DNA of 33,063 nt from Clostridiales bacterium (GTDB lineage: Bacteria; Bacillota; Clostridia; Lachnospirales; Lachnospiraceae), in contig JAJPYF010000146.1 in the NCBI GenBank assembly GCA_021205085.1, positions 1 through 33,063 of the forward strand, given 5' to 3'. Position numbers and translations under genes: made by a program. The notes under the pieces are model-generated. The model did no database searches. It was given only the letters and a program-made list of their open reading frames with translations, and was not told the origin of the DNA. Positions 8,693 to 17,335 of this stretch are shown here, piece after piece. Position 1 is the first letter of the stretch, and every line of letters begins with the position of its first letter.

Positions 8693-9286
8693 TTATTTCG
8701 AATACAACTCGACGATCAGCATCTCATCTACCGGCACATCGATCATCTCTCTGGTCGGCAGTTCTTTGACCGCGCCGCTTAAATTCTCCTGATCGACATC
8801 CAGCCACTCCGGAACCAGGCGTCCTGCGGTCGCCTCCAGAATCTCCTTATAGCGCGGAGAACTCTTGGACTTCTCCCGGATCTCGATGGTGTCGCCGGCT
8901 TTTACCAGATAGGAGGGAATGTTTACACATTTCCCGTTGACCAGCACATGCTTGTGATCGACGATCTGTCTCGCCTCTCTTCTGGTTCTCGCAAGACCGA
9001 GACGGAAAATGACATTGTCCAGTCTGCACTCCAGCATCACGATCAGGTTCTCACCGGTCATGCCCTTCATCCGGTCCGCCTTCTTATAGTAGTTGTGGAA
9101 AGGCTTCTCCAGAACGCCGTAGATGAACTTTGCCTTCTGCTTTTCTCTCAGCTGCAGTCCATACTCGGACATTTTGCGGTTTGATCTCTTTAACTGTCTC
9201 TTTGATTTTTTATCAATTCCTAAGTACGTCGGCTCTAATCCGAGCGATCTGCATCTCTTAAGAACGGGTACTCTGTTTACTGCCAT
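8693..9286 (-). CDS. rpsD: Ribosomal protein S4 (uS4)
   Basis: The 197-aa protein carries the S4 signature ([31 protein letters not shown]) and an S4 RNA-binding fold. The N-terminus ([25 protein letters not shown]) lacks the CXXC-type zinc site, so it is the zinc-independent version. S4 is an early assembly protein and, in E. coli, the translational repressor of the alpha operon; in Bacillus it regulates its own monocistronic gene. Here rpsD sits inside the operon, downstream of the structured rpsM leader, which is the enteric-like arrangement. Confidence 0.99.
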   Translation of the reverse strand: MAVNRVPVLKRCRSLGLEPTYLGIDKKSKRQLKRSNRKMSEYGLQLREKQKAKFIYGVLEKPFHNYYKKADRMKGMTGENLIVMLECRLDNVIFRLGLARTRREARQIVDHKHVLVNGKCVNIPSYLVKAGDTIEIREKSKSSPRYKEILEATAGRLVPEWLDVDQENLSGAVKELPTREMIDVPVDEMLIVELYSK

Positions 9287-9304
9287 ATTCGGTCAACCTC
9301 CTGA

Positions 9305-9700
9305 TTAAACTCTTCTGCGTTTGGGCGGACGGCAGCCGTTGTGCGGCACCGGCGTGACATCTGTGATACTTGTTACCTCAAGACCCGCCGCTGAGAGCGC
9401 ACGGATCGCTGCCTCTCTTCCCGAACCCGGTCCCTTCACGAAAACATCCACTGTCTTTAAGCCGTAGACAAGAGCTGCCTTCGTCGCGGTCTCTGCCGCC
9501 ATCTGCGCAGCATAGGGAGTAGATTTCCTTGAACCTCTGAAGCCAAGGCCGCCGGCACTTGCCCATGATAAGGCATTGCCCTGAGCATCAGTCAACGTCA
9601 CGATGGTGTTGTTGAAAGAAGCCTGAATATGTGCCTGTCCGCGTTCAACGTTTTTCTTTACACGCTTTTTCGTTACTTTCTTTGCAACTTTTTTAGCCAT
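9305..9700 (-). CDS. rpsK: Ribosomal protein S11 (uS11)
   Basis: The 131-aa product has a basic N-terminal tail ([21 protein letters not shown]) and conserved S11 blocks [33 protein letters not shown] and the C-terminal [17 protein letters not shown]. It forms part of the 30S platform. It is separated from rpsM by 28 bp and from rpsD by 18 bp, so it is co-transcribed. Confidence 0.99.
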   Translation of the reverse strand: MAKKVAKKVTKKRVKKNVERGQAHIQASFNNTIVTLTDAQGNALSWASAGGLGFRGSRKSTPYAAQMAAETATKAALVYGLKTVDVFVKGPGSGREAAIRALSAAGLEVTSITDVTPVPHNGCRPPKRRRV

Positions 9701-9728
9701 AATTAAACTAACCTACTTTCTGCATTCA

Positions 9729-10100
9729 TTATTTCTTTTTGCCTGCTACTGTCTTCTTCGGGCCTTTTCTGGTTCTGGCGTTTGTCTTGGTCTTCTGACC
9801 GCGAACCGGAAGTCCCTTTCTGTGGCGGATACCGCGATAGCATCCGATCTCCTGGAGACGCTTGATATTCATGGCGGTGTCTCTTCTCAGATCACCTTCC
9901 ACCATGATGCCCTCCGTCTCGATGGCCTCGCTGATGGCCTTGACCTCATCATCGGTCAGATCCTTGCAGCGGGTATCCGGATTGACATTCGCCGCAGTGA
10001 GCAGACGGCGGGAAGTGGCAACGCCGATGCCGTAAATATAAGTCAATCCAATCTCTACACGTTTTTCTCTTGGTAAATCTACACCTGCGATACGAGCCAT
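9729..10100 (-). CDS. rpsM: Ribosomal protein S13 (uS13)
   Basis: The 123-aa product shows [26 protein letters not shown], the helix-hairpin region and the basic tail [24 protein letters not shown]13 contacts the P-site tRNA and 50S bridges. The start has GGAGG 11 nt upstream. It is preceded by an unusually long 325-nt spacer after rpmJ, the position at which S4 controls the operon in E. coli. Confidence 0.99.
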   Translation of the reverse strand: MARIAGVDLPREKRVEIGLTYIYGIGVATSRRLLTAANVNPDTRCKDLTDDEVKAISEAIETEGIMVEGDLRRDTAMNIKRLQEIGCYRGIRHRKGLPVRGQKTKTNARTRKGPKKTVAGKKK

Positions 10101-10425
10101 GTGTGTTTACACCTCCATAATGATTATCTGGACCAGAGGTCCGTTCATGATTTCCCGCAGCGCTTCAATCCTGTCAGTGAACAATGAATTCAGAGGGGAA
10201 TTCACTGCAGCCGCACACATCGAAGATCACGGGCCCGCTGCCGCCCTTTTTGATTCAAACAGATCCTGTTCCAAATCGGTGCTCTGTGGCAGAGTCATCC
10301 GGGGAGGAACGGATTATGCAGTAAATGCGCACCTGCGGCAGTCCTGCCGCGATGCTCCAACCTGCTCTCATCATCTATGCACAGTTTCTTCTATATAATA
10401 AGAAAGAACTGTGCCAACATGATAA
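10101..10425 (-). promoter_or_regulatory. 325-nt structured leader between rpmJ and rpsM, candidate S4-responsive element
   Basis: No gene fits this gap; the plus-strand 99-aa ORF in the track resembles nothing known. In transcript order (minus strand) it holds several inverted repeats: a long hairpin at 10379-10414, GCGGCAG/CTGCCGC (10335-10350), ATCCG/CGGAT (10297-10314), CTCTG/CAGAG (10282-10294), CAGTGAA/TTCACTG (10175-10207) and GGACC/GGTCC (10130-10142), the last just before the rpsM ribosome binding site. Neighbouring spacers in this operon are mostly 10-40 nt. Position and structure suggest an autoregulatory leader of the rpsM-rpsK-rpsD-rpoA-rplQ part; regulation by S4 is inference from the E. 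coli alpha operon. Confidence 0.6.
10379..10414 (-). other. Long near-perfect hairpin just after rpmJ
   Basis: GCACAGTT (10379-10386) pairs with AACTGTGC (10407-10414), and the helix extends by about five more pairs with one mismatch and one wobble, giving a 13-14 bp arm over an AT-rich loop. On the minus strand no U-run follows, so it is better read as a processing site, stabiliser or part of the rpsM leader than as a terminator. Confidence 0.6.
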
Positions 10426-10539
10426 TTAACCCTGTCTCTGTTTGTGTTTCGGGTTCTCGCAAATGATCATAACCCGACCCTTACGCTTGATTACCTTGCA
10501 CTTCTCGCACATCGGTTTAACGGATGCTCTTACTTTCAC
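10426..10539 (-). CDS. rpmJ: Ribosomal protein L36 (bL36), GTG start
   Basis: The gene is too short for the ORF track. Reading the minus strand gives [37 protein letters not shown], 37 aa, the standard L36. The zinc ligands are the CEKC pair, the later Cys (IICEN) and a His (KHKQ), so this is the zinc-binding form. It starts at GTG (10537-10539) after a strong AAAGGAGGG site. It is preceded by its own predicted promoter at 10661-10689. Confidence 0.98.
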   Translation of the reverse strand: MKVRASVKPMCEKCKVIKRKGRVMIICENPKHKQRQG

Positions 10540-10660
10540 AGCAAACCCTCCTTTCATAGTAATCGCGCTGTCAATATAGTTGCTTTATAGCATAAAACCT
10601 TTGAATTACCGGTTTTTTGCTCGACTTTAAACGCTCCTGATTTTCAGAGCGCCGATGTTT

Positions 10661-10689
10661 ATTATAGCATGGCATATAAGCCAATGCAA
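10661..10689 (-). promoter_or_regulatory. Predicted internal promoter of the rpmJ-rpsM-rpsK-rpsD-rpoA-rplQ segment
   Basis: On the minus strand this reads TTGCAT, 17 bp, TATAAT, with a perfect -10 and perfect spacing, in the 182-nt gap between infA and rpmJ. A small hairpin (CGCTC/GAGCG around 10632-10651) lies just downstream of the expected start. The site would let the alpha-operon segment be transcribed apart from the S10-spc part. Confidence 0.75.
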
Positions 10690-10721
10690 ACATTTTTTCA
10701 ATTATTTTAAAAAAATCTGCC

Positions 10722-10940
10722 CTATTTGTCTCTCCAGATGATCCTTCCCTTTGTCAGATCGTAGGGGGAAAGCTCAAGAGTTACCTTGTCGCCCGGAAGG
10801 ATGCGGATAAAATTCATGCGAAGCTTTCCGCTGATCGTTGCCATGATCTGGTGGCCGTTCTCAAGTTCCACTTTAAAAAATGCATTGGGGAGCTTCTCAA
10901 CCACGACGCCTTCCACTTCAATTACATCTGCTTTTGACAT
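10722..10940 (-). CDS. infA: Translation initiation factor IF-1
   Basis: The 72-aa product is standard IF-1: an S1-like OB-fold ([67 protein letters not shown]). It binds the A site of the 30S subunit during initiation. Its start overlaps the end of the KOW-domain gene by 23 nt, suggesting translational coupling. Confidence 0.99.
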   Translation of the reverse strand: MSKADVIEVEGVVVEKLPNAFFKVELENGHQIMATISGKLRMNFIRILPGDKVTLELSPYDLTKGRIIWRDK

Positions 10941-11196
10941 TTTCTTCCTCCTGATACAATTTCAATGCCCTCTTTATTTCCAGATCTCCCGGATCCCCGC
11001 CCCGCGTCAGCGGCTCCGCCACTGCCGGGGAGATATTACCGATGACCTGAATATGTTTCCGTTTTTTCCGTTTGGGATGCCCGACCGTCCGTCTTACACC
11101 GTCCGCCAGAGAAACAAAATCGCCGTCCTCTCCCACGATCACATACAGGCGATCCTTATCGTGACCCGCCTTAGATCTCGCCAGTCTGAATTTCAT
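10918..11196 (-). CDS. KOW-domain RNA-binding protein (L14e-like), YbzG position
   Basis: This 92-aa protein begins [33 protein letters not shown], a compact KOW-like beta barrel seen in L14e/L6e/L27e-type proteins, followed by a basic patch ([13 protein letters not shown]) and a charged tail. The same slot, between map and infA, holds the KOW protein YbzG in Bacillus subtilis. It overlaps map by 26 nt at its start and infA by 23 nt at its end, so all three are translationally linked. Its precise role is unknown to me; ribosome association is inferred from context. Confidence 0.85.
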   Translation of the reverse strand: MKFRLARSKAGHDKDRLYVIVGEDGDFVSLADGVRRTVGHPKRKKRKHIQVIGNISPAVAEPLTRGGDPGDLEIKRALKLYQEEENVKSRCN

Positions 11197-11959
11197 GCCT
11201 TTCCTCCTCGGTTAGGGTCAAAATCTCCGGCTCTCCATCGGTAATCAGGATCGTATTCTCATAGTGCGCGGAAAGCGACCGGTCGCGGGTGACCACCGTC
11301 CAGTTGTCATCCATCCACTCCACTTCCCATGTACCTGCATTCACCATCGGCTCTACGGCCAGCGTCATCCCTTCCCGCAGACGAATCCCTCTGCTCTTCT
11401 GGCGGAAATTCGGAATCTGCGGATCCTCGTGGAGCTTTGCCCCGACACCGTGTCCTACCAGATCCTTCACCACGCCGTATCCGAAGCTCTCACAGTAATC
11501 CCCGATCGCGTTGGAAATCTCGTGAAGATGATGGCCGCTTCTGGCATACCGGATTCCCTCGAAAAAGCTTTGGCGCGTCCGCTCGATCAGCAGCTTCGCC
11601 TCCTCGGAAACTTCACCGATGGCATGTGTCCGCGCTGCGTCGGAATGGTACCCTTTATAAATACATCCCATATCCAGGCTTACGATATCCCCGTCCTGAA
11701 TGATGCGGTGTTTTGTGGGAATTCCGTGAACGACCTCCTCGTTAATGGAAACACAGACCGAACCCGGAAACCCGTTGTAATTCTTGAAATTGGGAACACA
11801 GCCGAAGCTTCGAATCATCTCCTCCGCCTTCCGGTCTACATCCAGCGTTGACATTCCCGCCCTGAGCTCCCTGCCAAGATCCTGATGGACAATGGCTATA
11901 ATTCTGCAAGCCTCGCGCATCAGCGCGATCTCGCGTTCTGACTTAACTGATACTGACAT
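11171..11959 (-). CDS. map: Methionine aminopeptidase, type I
   Basis: The 262-aa enzyme removes N-terminal methionine from new proteins. The five metal ligands of the pita-bread fold are visible: Asp in DIVSLDMGCIY, Asp in GYHSDAARTHAIGE, His in GHGVGAKLHEDP, Glu in TLAVEPMVNAG and Glu in SAHYENTILIT. No N-terminal zinc-finger extension is present, so it is the short type Ia form. The start follows adk by 24 nt and the 3' end overlaps the KOW gene. Confidence 0.98.
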   Translation of the reverse strand: MSVSVKSEREIALMREACRIIAIVHQDLGRELRAGMSTLDVDRKAEEMIRSFGCVPNFKNYNGFPGSVCVSINEEVVHGIPTKHRIIQDGDIVSLDMGCIYKGYHSDAARTHAIGEVSEEAKLLIERTRQSFFEGIRYARSGHHLHEISNAIGDYCESFGYGVVKDLVGHGVGAKLHEDPQIPNFRQKSRGIRLREGMTLAVEPMVNAGTWEVEWMDDNWTVVTRDRSLSAHYENTILITDGEPEILTLTEEERHEIQTGEI

Positions 11960-11983
11960 GAACTGCCTCCGAAATAATCCGAA

Positions 11984-12628
11984 TTATTTTTCCAGCAGTG
12001 CAACGATCGCATCAAAAACCTCATTCATCGGCTGCGTTCCGTCCACCGTTTTCAGAATGCCCTGCGCGGTATAATAATCGATCAGAGGCTGCGTCTGGTT
12101 ATGGTAAACATCCAGACGTTTTTTCACGGTTTCCGCTTCGTCATCGGCTCTCAGCACGACCGGACTCCCGCAGCGGTCACAAATGCCCTCGACCTTTGTC
12201 GGGATATTGACGATGTGATAGGTTGCACCACAGTTTAAACAGGCTCTTCTTCCGGACATTCTGGTGATGATATTCTCATCCGGCACATCCACGTCGATCG
12301 CATAGTCCATGCTCTCTCCGCGCGCATTCAGCGCTTCCGTCAGACACTCTGCCTGCGGAATCGTCCGCGGAAACCCGTCGAGGATAAATCCATCCCTGCA
12401 ATCCTCGTTGGAGATTCGGTCAACGACAAGATCACAGGTCAGCTCATCCGGAACCAGAAGCCCCTGATCCATATATACCTTTGCCTTTTTCCCAAGCTCC
12501 GTTCCCGCTTTCAGGTTGGCGCGAAAGATATCTCCCGTGGAGATGTGCGGAATCCCATATTTATCCGCGATCAGTTTTGCCTGTGTGCCTTTTCCGGCAC
12601 CCGGTGCCCCCAACATTATAATCTTCAT
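11984..12628 (-). CDS. adk: Adenylate kinase, zinc-lid type
   Basis: The 214-aa enzyme interconverts ATP, ADP and AMP. It has the P-loop GAPGAGKGTQAK, the AMP-site HISTGDIFRANL and DGFPRTIPQAE, and a lid with four cysteines (CLNCGATYHIV...CDRCGSP) that would bind structural zinc, as in Gram-positive enzymes. It lies between secY and map, the usual order in Bacillota. A hairpin sits just upstream in the secY-adk spacer. Confidence 0.99.
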   Translation of the reverse strand: MKIIMLGAPGAGKGTQAKLIADKYGIPHISTGDIFRANLKAGTELGKKAKVYMDQGLLVPDELTCDLVVDRISNEDCRDGFILDGFPRTIPQAECLTEALNARGESMDYAIDVDVPDENIITRMSGRRACLNCGATYHIVNIPTKVEGICDRCGSPVVLRADDEAETVKKRLDVYHNQTQPLIDYYTAQGILKTVDGTQPMNEVFDAIVALLEK

Positions 12629-12654
12629 ATTGACCTCCTCTAAGACACAGAAGC

Positions 12655-12681
12655 GGAGATACCGGTTCCCCGAATATCTCC
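12655..12681 (-). other. Strong hairpin in the secY-adk spacer
   Basis: GGAGATA (12655-12661) pairs with TATCTCC (12675-12681), and inside it CGG/CCG closes a four-base loop. It precedes the adk ribosome binding site GAGGAGG by about 20 nt. There is no U-tract after it on the minus strand, so it looks like an mRNA processing or stability element rather than a terminator. Confidence 0.5.
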
Positions 12682-12696
12682 CACTCTCTGTATTGA

Positions 12697-14013
12697 TTAA
12701 TCATTTAAAAATCCTTTGTAATTGCGAACCAGCATCTGAGACTCGATCTGCTTTAAGGTCTCGATGATAACGCCCACGATAATGATCAGCGATGTACCTC
12801 CGAAAGATACGTCCGCATTGAACACTCCCTCAAAGAAAATCGGGATGATCGCGACAATCACAAGACCGACTGCGCCGATAAAGATGATGTAGTTCAGCAT
12901 CTTCGTCAGATAGTCGCTGGTCGGCTTGCCCGGACGAATACCCGGAATAAAACCGCCCTGTTTTTTCAGGTTGTCTGCAACCTCAAGCGGGTTGAAGGTG
13001 ATGGACGTATAGAAATACGCAAATGCAATAATCAAAGCGATATAGATTGCCAGTCCGATGTTGTTGATCGGCGTGTTGAAATCAAACCAGTTCGACTGTG
13101 TCAGCATATTCAGGATCTTTCCCCACACGGATGTCCCGCCGGTCTTACCCAGCAGCTGGCAAATAATCACCGGAAACATCATCAGAGACTGTGCAAAGAT
13201 GACGGGAATAACGCCGGCCGTGTTGACCTTCAGGGGAATCTGGGAGGACTGTCCGCCCACCTGCTTCCTGCCCATAACCTTGCGTGAATACTGGACAGGG
13301 ATTCTCCGCTCTGCGCCCTGAAGCAGGACAACCAGAACGACCACCAGAACAATGATCGCCACGATAATTGCCGCATTCAGAACCGCTGTTGCGATCTCCT
13401 TCCCCTGTACAAACTGCCCGAACAATGTCGTCAGGTCGGACGGGAGCCTGGAGATAATATTAATCGTCAGGACGATGGAGATTCCATTCCCGACACCGCG
13501 CTCCGTGATGCGCTCACCGATCCACATGATCACGGTGGAACCCGCGGTCAGTGTGACCACTGTCATGATCACGTTCAGTGCATTAAACTCAGTGAAAAGA
13601 CCCTGTCTTCCGAATGCAATGGACATAGCCAGAGATTCCATGATCGCCAGTCCGACGGTCAGGTATCTTGTAATCGCAGTCAGCTTTTTCCTTCCGTCCT
13701 CGCCGTCCTTCTGCCACTCCTCAAACTTCGGAATCGCGATGGTCAGCAGCTGGATGATGATGGATGATGTGATATACGGCGTAATATTCAGCGCAAAGAC
13801 CGACATATTTTCAAAGGAACCGCCGGTGATCGCGTCAAAAAAGCCAAAGGCATTTCCCGAGTTCTCGGAAAACCACTCGGCAAAATACTCGCCGTTTATA
13901 CCCGGAATCGGAATCTGAGACCCGATACGCACCACGATCAGCATCAGGAAGGTAAAGATGATTCTGTTTCTTATTTCCTTGATTTTAAATGCATTACGGA
14001 CTGTCTGGAGCAT
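12697..14013 (-). CDS. secY: Preprotein translocase subunit SecY
   Basis: The 438-aa protein is the channel subunit of the Sec translocon. It shows the expected series of about ten hydrophobic helices, starting with RIIFTFLMLIVVRIGSQIPIPGI, and the conserved blocks ALNITPYITSSIIIQLL, ERITERGVGNGISIVL, RRIPVQYSRKVMGRKQVGGQSSQIPLKVN and FNPLEVADNLKKQGGFIPGIRPG. Its ATG overlaps the rplO stop codon (TAATG), so the two are translationally coupled. Confidence 0.99.
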   Translation of the reverse strand: MLQTVRNAFKIKEIRNRIIFTFLMLIVVRIGSQIPIPGINGEYFAEWFSENSGNAFGFFDAITGGSFENMSVFALNITPYITSSIIIQLLTIAIPKFEEWQKDGEDGRKKLTAITRYLTVGLAIMESLAMSIAFGRQGLFTEFNALNVIMTVVTLTAGSTVIMWIGERITERGVGNGISIVLTINIISRLPSDLTTLFGQFVQGKEIATAVLNAAIIVAIIVLVVVLVVLLQGAERRIPVQYSRKVMGRKQVGGQSSQIPLKVNTAGVIPVIFAQSLMMFPVIICQLLGKTGGTSVWGKILNMLTQSNWFDFNTPINNIGLAIYIALIIAFAYFYTSITFNPLEVADNLKKQGGFIPGIRPGKPTSDYLTKMLNYIIFIGAVGLVIVAIIPIFFEGVFNADVSFGGTSLIIIVGVIIETLKQIESQMLVRNYKGFLND

Positions 14014-14453
14014 TAGATCACCTCTGCTTTTCCACCCAGTGCTTCAATTTTTTCTTTTGCCGAACCACTGAATGCGTTAACCTGCACCGTAAGCTTCTTT
14101 GTAAGCTCACCATTGCCGAGAATCTTGACGCCGTCTCTGGGATTTCTCACGATACCGGCCTCAACCAGTGTGTCAACAGTCACTACTGTGTCATTATCAA
14201 ATGCTTCCAGCGAGGAAACATTCACAGCAACAATATCCTTGGTGTTTCTGTTTGTGAAACCTCTCTTCGGGATACGTCTGTAGAGAGGCATCTGGCCGCC
14301 CTCAAATCCGGGTCTCGGTGCTCCGGAACGTGCTTTCTGGCCCTTATGTCCGTATCCGGCGGTCTTTCCGTTCCCTGAGCCGTGTCCGCGACCTCTGCGG
14401 AAACGATCCCCGTGTGTTGAACCCGCTGCGGGTTTTAAATTCGATAACTCCAT
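14013..14453 (-). CDS. rplO: Ribosomal protein L15 (uL15)
   Basis: The product is L15: [44 protein letters not shown], with the glycine/arginine-rich N-terminal extension that threads into the 50S core, and a globular C-terminus. Two adjacent ATG codons exist; the second (14453, 146 aa) gives a 7-nt gap from GGAGG and matches the family start, while the first (14456) would leave only 4 nt. Confidence 0.97.
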   Translation of the reverse strand: MELSNLKPAAGSTHGDRFRRGRGHGSGNGKTAGYGHKGQKARSGAPRPGFEGGQMPLYRRIPKRGFTNRNTKDIVAVNVSSLEAFDNDTVVTVDTLVEAGIVRNPRDGVKILGNGELTKKLTVQVNAFSGSAKEKIEALGGKAEVI

Positions 14454-14472
14454 CATGGCACCTCCTTACCTG

Positions 14473-14655
14473 TTAAATTTCCTCAACTTTTACCAAATGG
14501 CTGACCTGGCGGATCATACCGCGGGTCGCCGCGTTGTCCGGAAGCTCGACTGTCTTATTCAGCTTCTTTAAGCCGAGAGCTGCTACAGTCTTTCTGTGCT
14601 TCGGGATCGCACCAATCGTTGATTTTACAAGTGTGATTCTTAATTTATCTGCCAT
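14473..14655 (-). CDS. rpmD: Ribosomal protein L30 (uL30)
   Basis: The 60-aa product ([60 protein letters not shown]) is a full-length short bacterial L30. It lies between rpsE and rplO in the standard spc order, with spacers of 13 and 16-19 bp. Confidence 0.99.
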   Translation of the reverse strand: MADKLRITLVKSTIGAIPKHRKTVAALGLKKLNKTVELPDNAATRGMIRQVSHLVKVEEI

Positions 14656-14668
14656 TGTCCTGTCCTCC

Positions 14669-15178
14669 TTAACCCAGTATCTCTTCCACAGACTTGCCGC
14701 GAAGTCTGGCTACTTCCTCCGGGGATTTCAGCTGGCGAAGTGCCTCGATCGTTGCCAGGACAACATTCTGCTTATTGTTGGAGCCCAGAGATTTGGTACG
14801 GATGTTTTTGATGCCGGCAAGCTCGCACACGCTACGTGCGGGGCCGCCCGCGATAACGCCGGTACCTTCCGGGGACCGCTTCAGGAGCACGGATGCGCCT
14901 GTGTGCTTTCCGGTAGAATCATGAGAAATACTGTTGTTTTCATCCAGCTTTACCTCAATGAGATTCTTCATGGCATCCTCTTTTCCCTTGCGAACCGCCT
15001 CGGGAATTTCCTGTGCCTTGCCTAAGCCTGCGCCGACATGACCGTTCCGGTCACCTACGACAACCAAAGCTGTGAAACGCATATTCCGTCCGCCCTTCAC
15101 AACCTTTGTTACACGCTTGATCGCCACGGTTTTTTCTTCTAATTCAAACTGATCCGGGTCAATAATTGCTCGTTTCAT
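14669..15178 (-). CDS. rpsE: Ribosomal protein S5 (uS5)
   Basis: The 169-aa product has the N-terminal double-stranded RNA-binding S5 domain ([48 protein letters not shown]) and the C-terminal fold ([43 protein letters not shown]). It takes part in decoding accuracy and mRNA unwinding at the 30S entry site. Confidence 0.99.
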   Translation of the reverse strand: MKRAIIDPDQFELEEKTVAIKRVTKVVKGGRNMRFTALVVVGDRNGHVGAGLGKAQEIPEAVRKGKEDAMKNLIEVKLDENNSISHDSTGKHTGASVLLKRSPEGTGVIAGGPARSVCELAGIKNIRTKSLGSNNKQNVVLATIEALRQLKSPEEVARLRGKSVEEILG

Positions 15179-15196
15179 CGTCGCTCTCCCTCCCTG

Positions 15197-15565
15197 TTAA
15201 AAGTTTAATCCGGCTTCACGCGCCGCATCTGCCAGTGCCTGAACCTTGCCCTGATAGATATAACCGCCTCTGTCAAAAACAACGGTGGTGATACCCTTCT
15301 CCAGTGCCTTCTTTGCAATGGCTGTACCGACTGCCTTCGCCGCGTCCACGTCGTCTGTATACTTCAGCGCGGATTTGATATCCTTTTCCATGGTGGAAGC
15401 TGCGCAAAGAGTAACCTGAGCGTCGTCGTCAATAATCTGGGCGTACATGTGCTTGTTGCTCCGGAAGACTGCCAGGCGTGGCCGTGCAGCAGTTCCCGCT
15501 AAATGATTCCGCATTCTTCTGTGCTTTTTCACACGAACATCTGCTCTTGATTTTTTATTTATCAT
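15197..15565 (-). CDS. rplR: Ribosomal protein L18 (uL18)
   Basis: The 122-aa product shows the basic N-terminus, [21 protein letters not shown] and the C-terminal [26 protein letters not shown], a typical L18 that anchors 5S rRNA together with L5. Spacing is 18-19 bp to both neighbours. Confidence 0.99.
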   Translation of the reverse strand: MINKKSRADVRVKKHRRMRNHLAGTAARPRLAVFRSNKHMYAQIIDDDAQVTLCAASTMEKDIKSALKYTDDVDAAKAVGTAIAKKALEKGITTVVFDRGGYIYQGKVQALADAAREAGLNF

Positions 15566-15583
15566 TACCTGTCACACCTCCAA

Positions 15584-16123
15584 TTATTTCTTGCCGGTCT
15601 TACCAACTTTGCGACGGATCACTTCATCGGCATACTTGATACCCTTGCCCTTATACGGCTCCGGGCTCCTCTTGCTTCGGATCTCTGCTGCGTACTGGCC
15701 GACCTTTTCCTTGTCGATGCCCTTCACAGTAATCTTATTTCCATCTACGACGGACTCCAGCCCCTCCGGATCTGTCATCTCCACCGGATGAGAATATCCC
15801 AGTGTCAATGTCAGCTTTTTGCCGGACTTGGCAGCCCTGTAACCGACACCGTTGATCTCCAGCACCTTGGCATAGCCCTCGGTCACACCGATGACCATGT
15901 TGTTGATCAGGGTTCTTGTCAATCCATGCAGTGATTTCATTTTCTTCAGGTCGTTCGGTCTGGATACGACAATCTCACTGCCTTCCTGTTTAATCTCCAT
16001 CTCCTCCGGAAGCACTCTCTCCAGTGTTCCCTTCGGACCTTTTACAGTCACATGATTATTTTCTGCGATCGTCACCGTTACGCCGGCCGGAATCGCGATT
16101 GGCATTCTTCCTATACGTGACAT
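15584..16123 (-). CDS. rplF: Ribosomal protein L6 (uL6)
   Basis: The 179-aa product starts [19 protein letters not shown] and ends with the L6 signature [31 protein letters not shown]. It sits near the factor-binding region of the 50S subunit. Length and both repeated alpha/beta domains are normal. Confidence 0.99.
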   Translation of the reverse strand: MSRIGRMPIAIPAGVTVTIAENNHVTVKGPKGTLERVLPEEMEIKQEGSEIVVSRPNDLKKMKSLHGLTRTLINNMVIGVTEGYAKVLEINGVGYRAAKSGKKLTLTLGYSHPVEMTDPEGLESVVDGNKITVKGIDKEKVGQYAAEIRSKRSPEPYKGKGIKYADEVIRRKVGKTGKK

Positions 16124-16159
16124 GCCCGTACCTCCTAAAATTTAATTGATTGTGGATGC

Positions 16160-16564
16160 CTACCAGACGAAGGCTAATACTTCGCCGCCGACCCGGAGCT
16201 TTCTGGCTTCTTTGTCCGTGATCACACCCTGGTTGGTGGAAAGGATCGCAATACCGAGACCTCCCAGCACCTTCGGGATATCATCCTTGCCTGCATATAC
16301 GCGAAGACCCGGCTTGGAAATTCTCTTGATACCGGAGATAACCTTTTCGTTTTTGTCCGCGCCGTATTTTAAGGTGACACGGATCGCCTCGAAATTCCCG
16401 TCCGGAATCATCTCATACTTTGTGATATAACCCTCGTTATATAAAATATCCGCGATGGCGATCTTCATTTTTGACGAAGGGATATCTACTACATCATGCT
16501 TTGCGATATTCGCATTGCGGATTCTTGTAAGCATATCCGCGATTGGATCGTTTGTCGTTCTCAT
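16160..16564 (-). CDS. rpsH: Ribosomal protein S8 (uS8)
   Basis: The product is [34 protein letters not shown]...[26 protein letters not shown], 134 aa, with the S8 C-terminal signature. The ORF-track start (16585) is a TTG that lies at the end of rpsZ and spans the ribosome binding site GGAGGAGG; the ATG at 16564 is correct. S8 is the repressor of the spc operon in E. coli, but I see no separate leader here. Confidence 0.98.
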   Translation of the reverse strand: MRTTNDPIADMLTRIRNANIAKHDVVDIPSSKMKIAIADILYNEGYITKYEMIPDGNFEAIRVTLKYGADKNEKVISGIKRISKPGLRVYAGKDDIPKVLGGLGIAILSTNQGVITDKEARKLRVGGEVLAFVW

Positions 16565-16578
16565 ACTCTGCCTCCTCC

Positions 16579-16764
16579 TTACCAACTGGATTTCTTCACA
16601 CCCGGAATCTCGCCCTTGTAGGCCAGCTCGCGGAAGCAGATCCTGCAGATTCCGTATTTTCTCAGCACAGAATGCGGACGCCCGCAGATCCTGCAGCGAG
16701 TATATTCTCTGGTAGAGAATTTCGGTTTGCGCTGCTGTTTAACTTTTAAAGATGTCTTAGCCAT
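16579..16764 (-). CDS. rpsZ: Ribosomal protein S14, zinc-ribbon type (uS14)
   Basis: The 61-aa product ([61 protein letters not shown]) is the short zinc-binding form; the four ligands are the CRIC and CRIC pairs. The longer zinc-free S14 is not in this window. It is 15 bp from rplE and closely followed by rpsH, whose ribosome binding site lies around its stop codon. Confidence 0.99.
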   Translation of the reverse strand: MAKTSLKVKQQRKPKFSTREYTRCRICGRPHSVLRKYGICRICFRELAYKGEIPGVKKSSW

Positions 16765-16779
16765 GAAAATTCCCTCCTG

Positions 16780-17319
16780 TTATTTTGCAAATGGCATATT
16801 GAACTGTGCCAGTAACTCCCGCGCCTCTTCATCCGTCTGGGCGGATGTGACAAAGATGATATCCATACCGCGTACTTTATCGATCTTGTCATACTCGATC
16901 TCCGGGAAAATCAGCTGCTCTTTGATGCCGAGAGCATAATTGCCTCTTCCGTCAAAAGAGTTCGGATTTACACCGCGGAAGTCACGCACACGCGGAAGCG
17001 CGAGGTTGATCAGGCGGTCGACAAACTCATACATCTTCTCGCCGCGCAGTGTAACCTTGCATCCGATGGCCATGCCTTCTCTGAGCTTGAAGTTTGCGAC
17101 AGATTTCTTTGCAATGGTCTTGATCGGCTTCTGTCCGGAGATGATCTCCAGATCCTTCATCGCAGACTCCAGAATCTTTGCATTTTCCTTCGCCTCGCCG
17201 ACGCCCATGTTGATGACAACCTTCTCAAGCTTCGGCACCTGCATGATATTCTTATATCCGAATTTCTTGATCATAGCATCTACGATCTCATTTTGATAAG
17301 CTTCTTTCAATCTACTCAA
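16780..17319 (-). CDS. rplE: Ribosomal protein L5 (uL5), TTG start
   Basis: The product is the standard 179-aa L5 ([44 protein letters not shown]; the first residue is read as Met). The ORF-track start at 17490 would run back through rplX; no ATG fits. A TTG at 17317-17319 stands 9 nt after AAGGAGG and gives exactly the family length. Conserved blocks include [15 protein letters not shown] and [20 protein letters not shown]5 binds 5S rRNA and bridges to S13. Confidence 0.96.
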   Translation of the reverse strand: MSRLKEAYQNEIVDAMIKKFGYKNIMQVPKLEKVVINMGVGEAKENAKILESAMKDLEIISGQKPIKTIAKKSVANFKLREGMAIGCKVTLRGEKMYEFVDRLINLALPRVRDFRGVNPNSFDGRGNYALGIKEQLIFPEIEYDKIDKVRGMDIIFVTSAQTDEEARELLAQFNMPFAK

Positions 17320-17335
17320 CTCGATGGACCTCCTT

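Noticed and set aside
10387-10406. Possible promoter in the AT-rich loop after rpmJ (TTGGCA with TATATA)
   Set aside because: The spacing is only about 14 bp and the hexamers overlap the strong hairpin; the promoter before rpmJ is far better.
16565-16585. Upstream TTG start of rpsH given by the ORF track
   Set aside because: It reads through the ribosome binding site GGAGGAGG and the end of rpsZ; the ATG at 16564 gives the family N-terminus [12 protein letters not shown].
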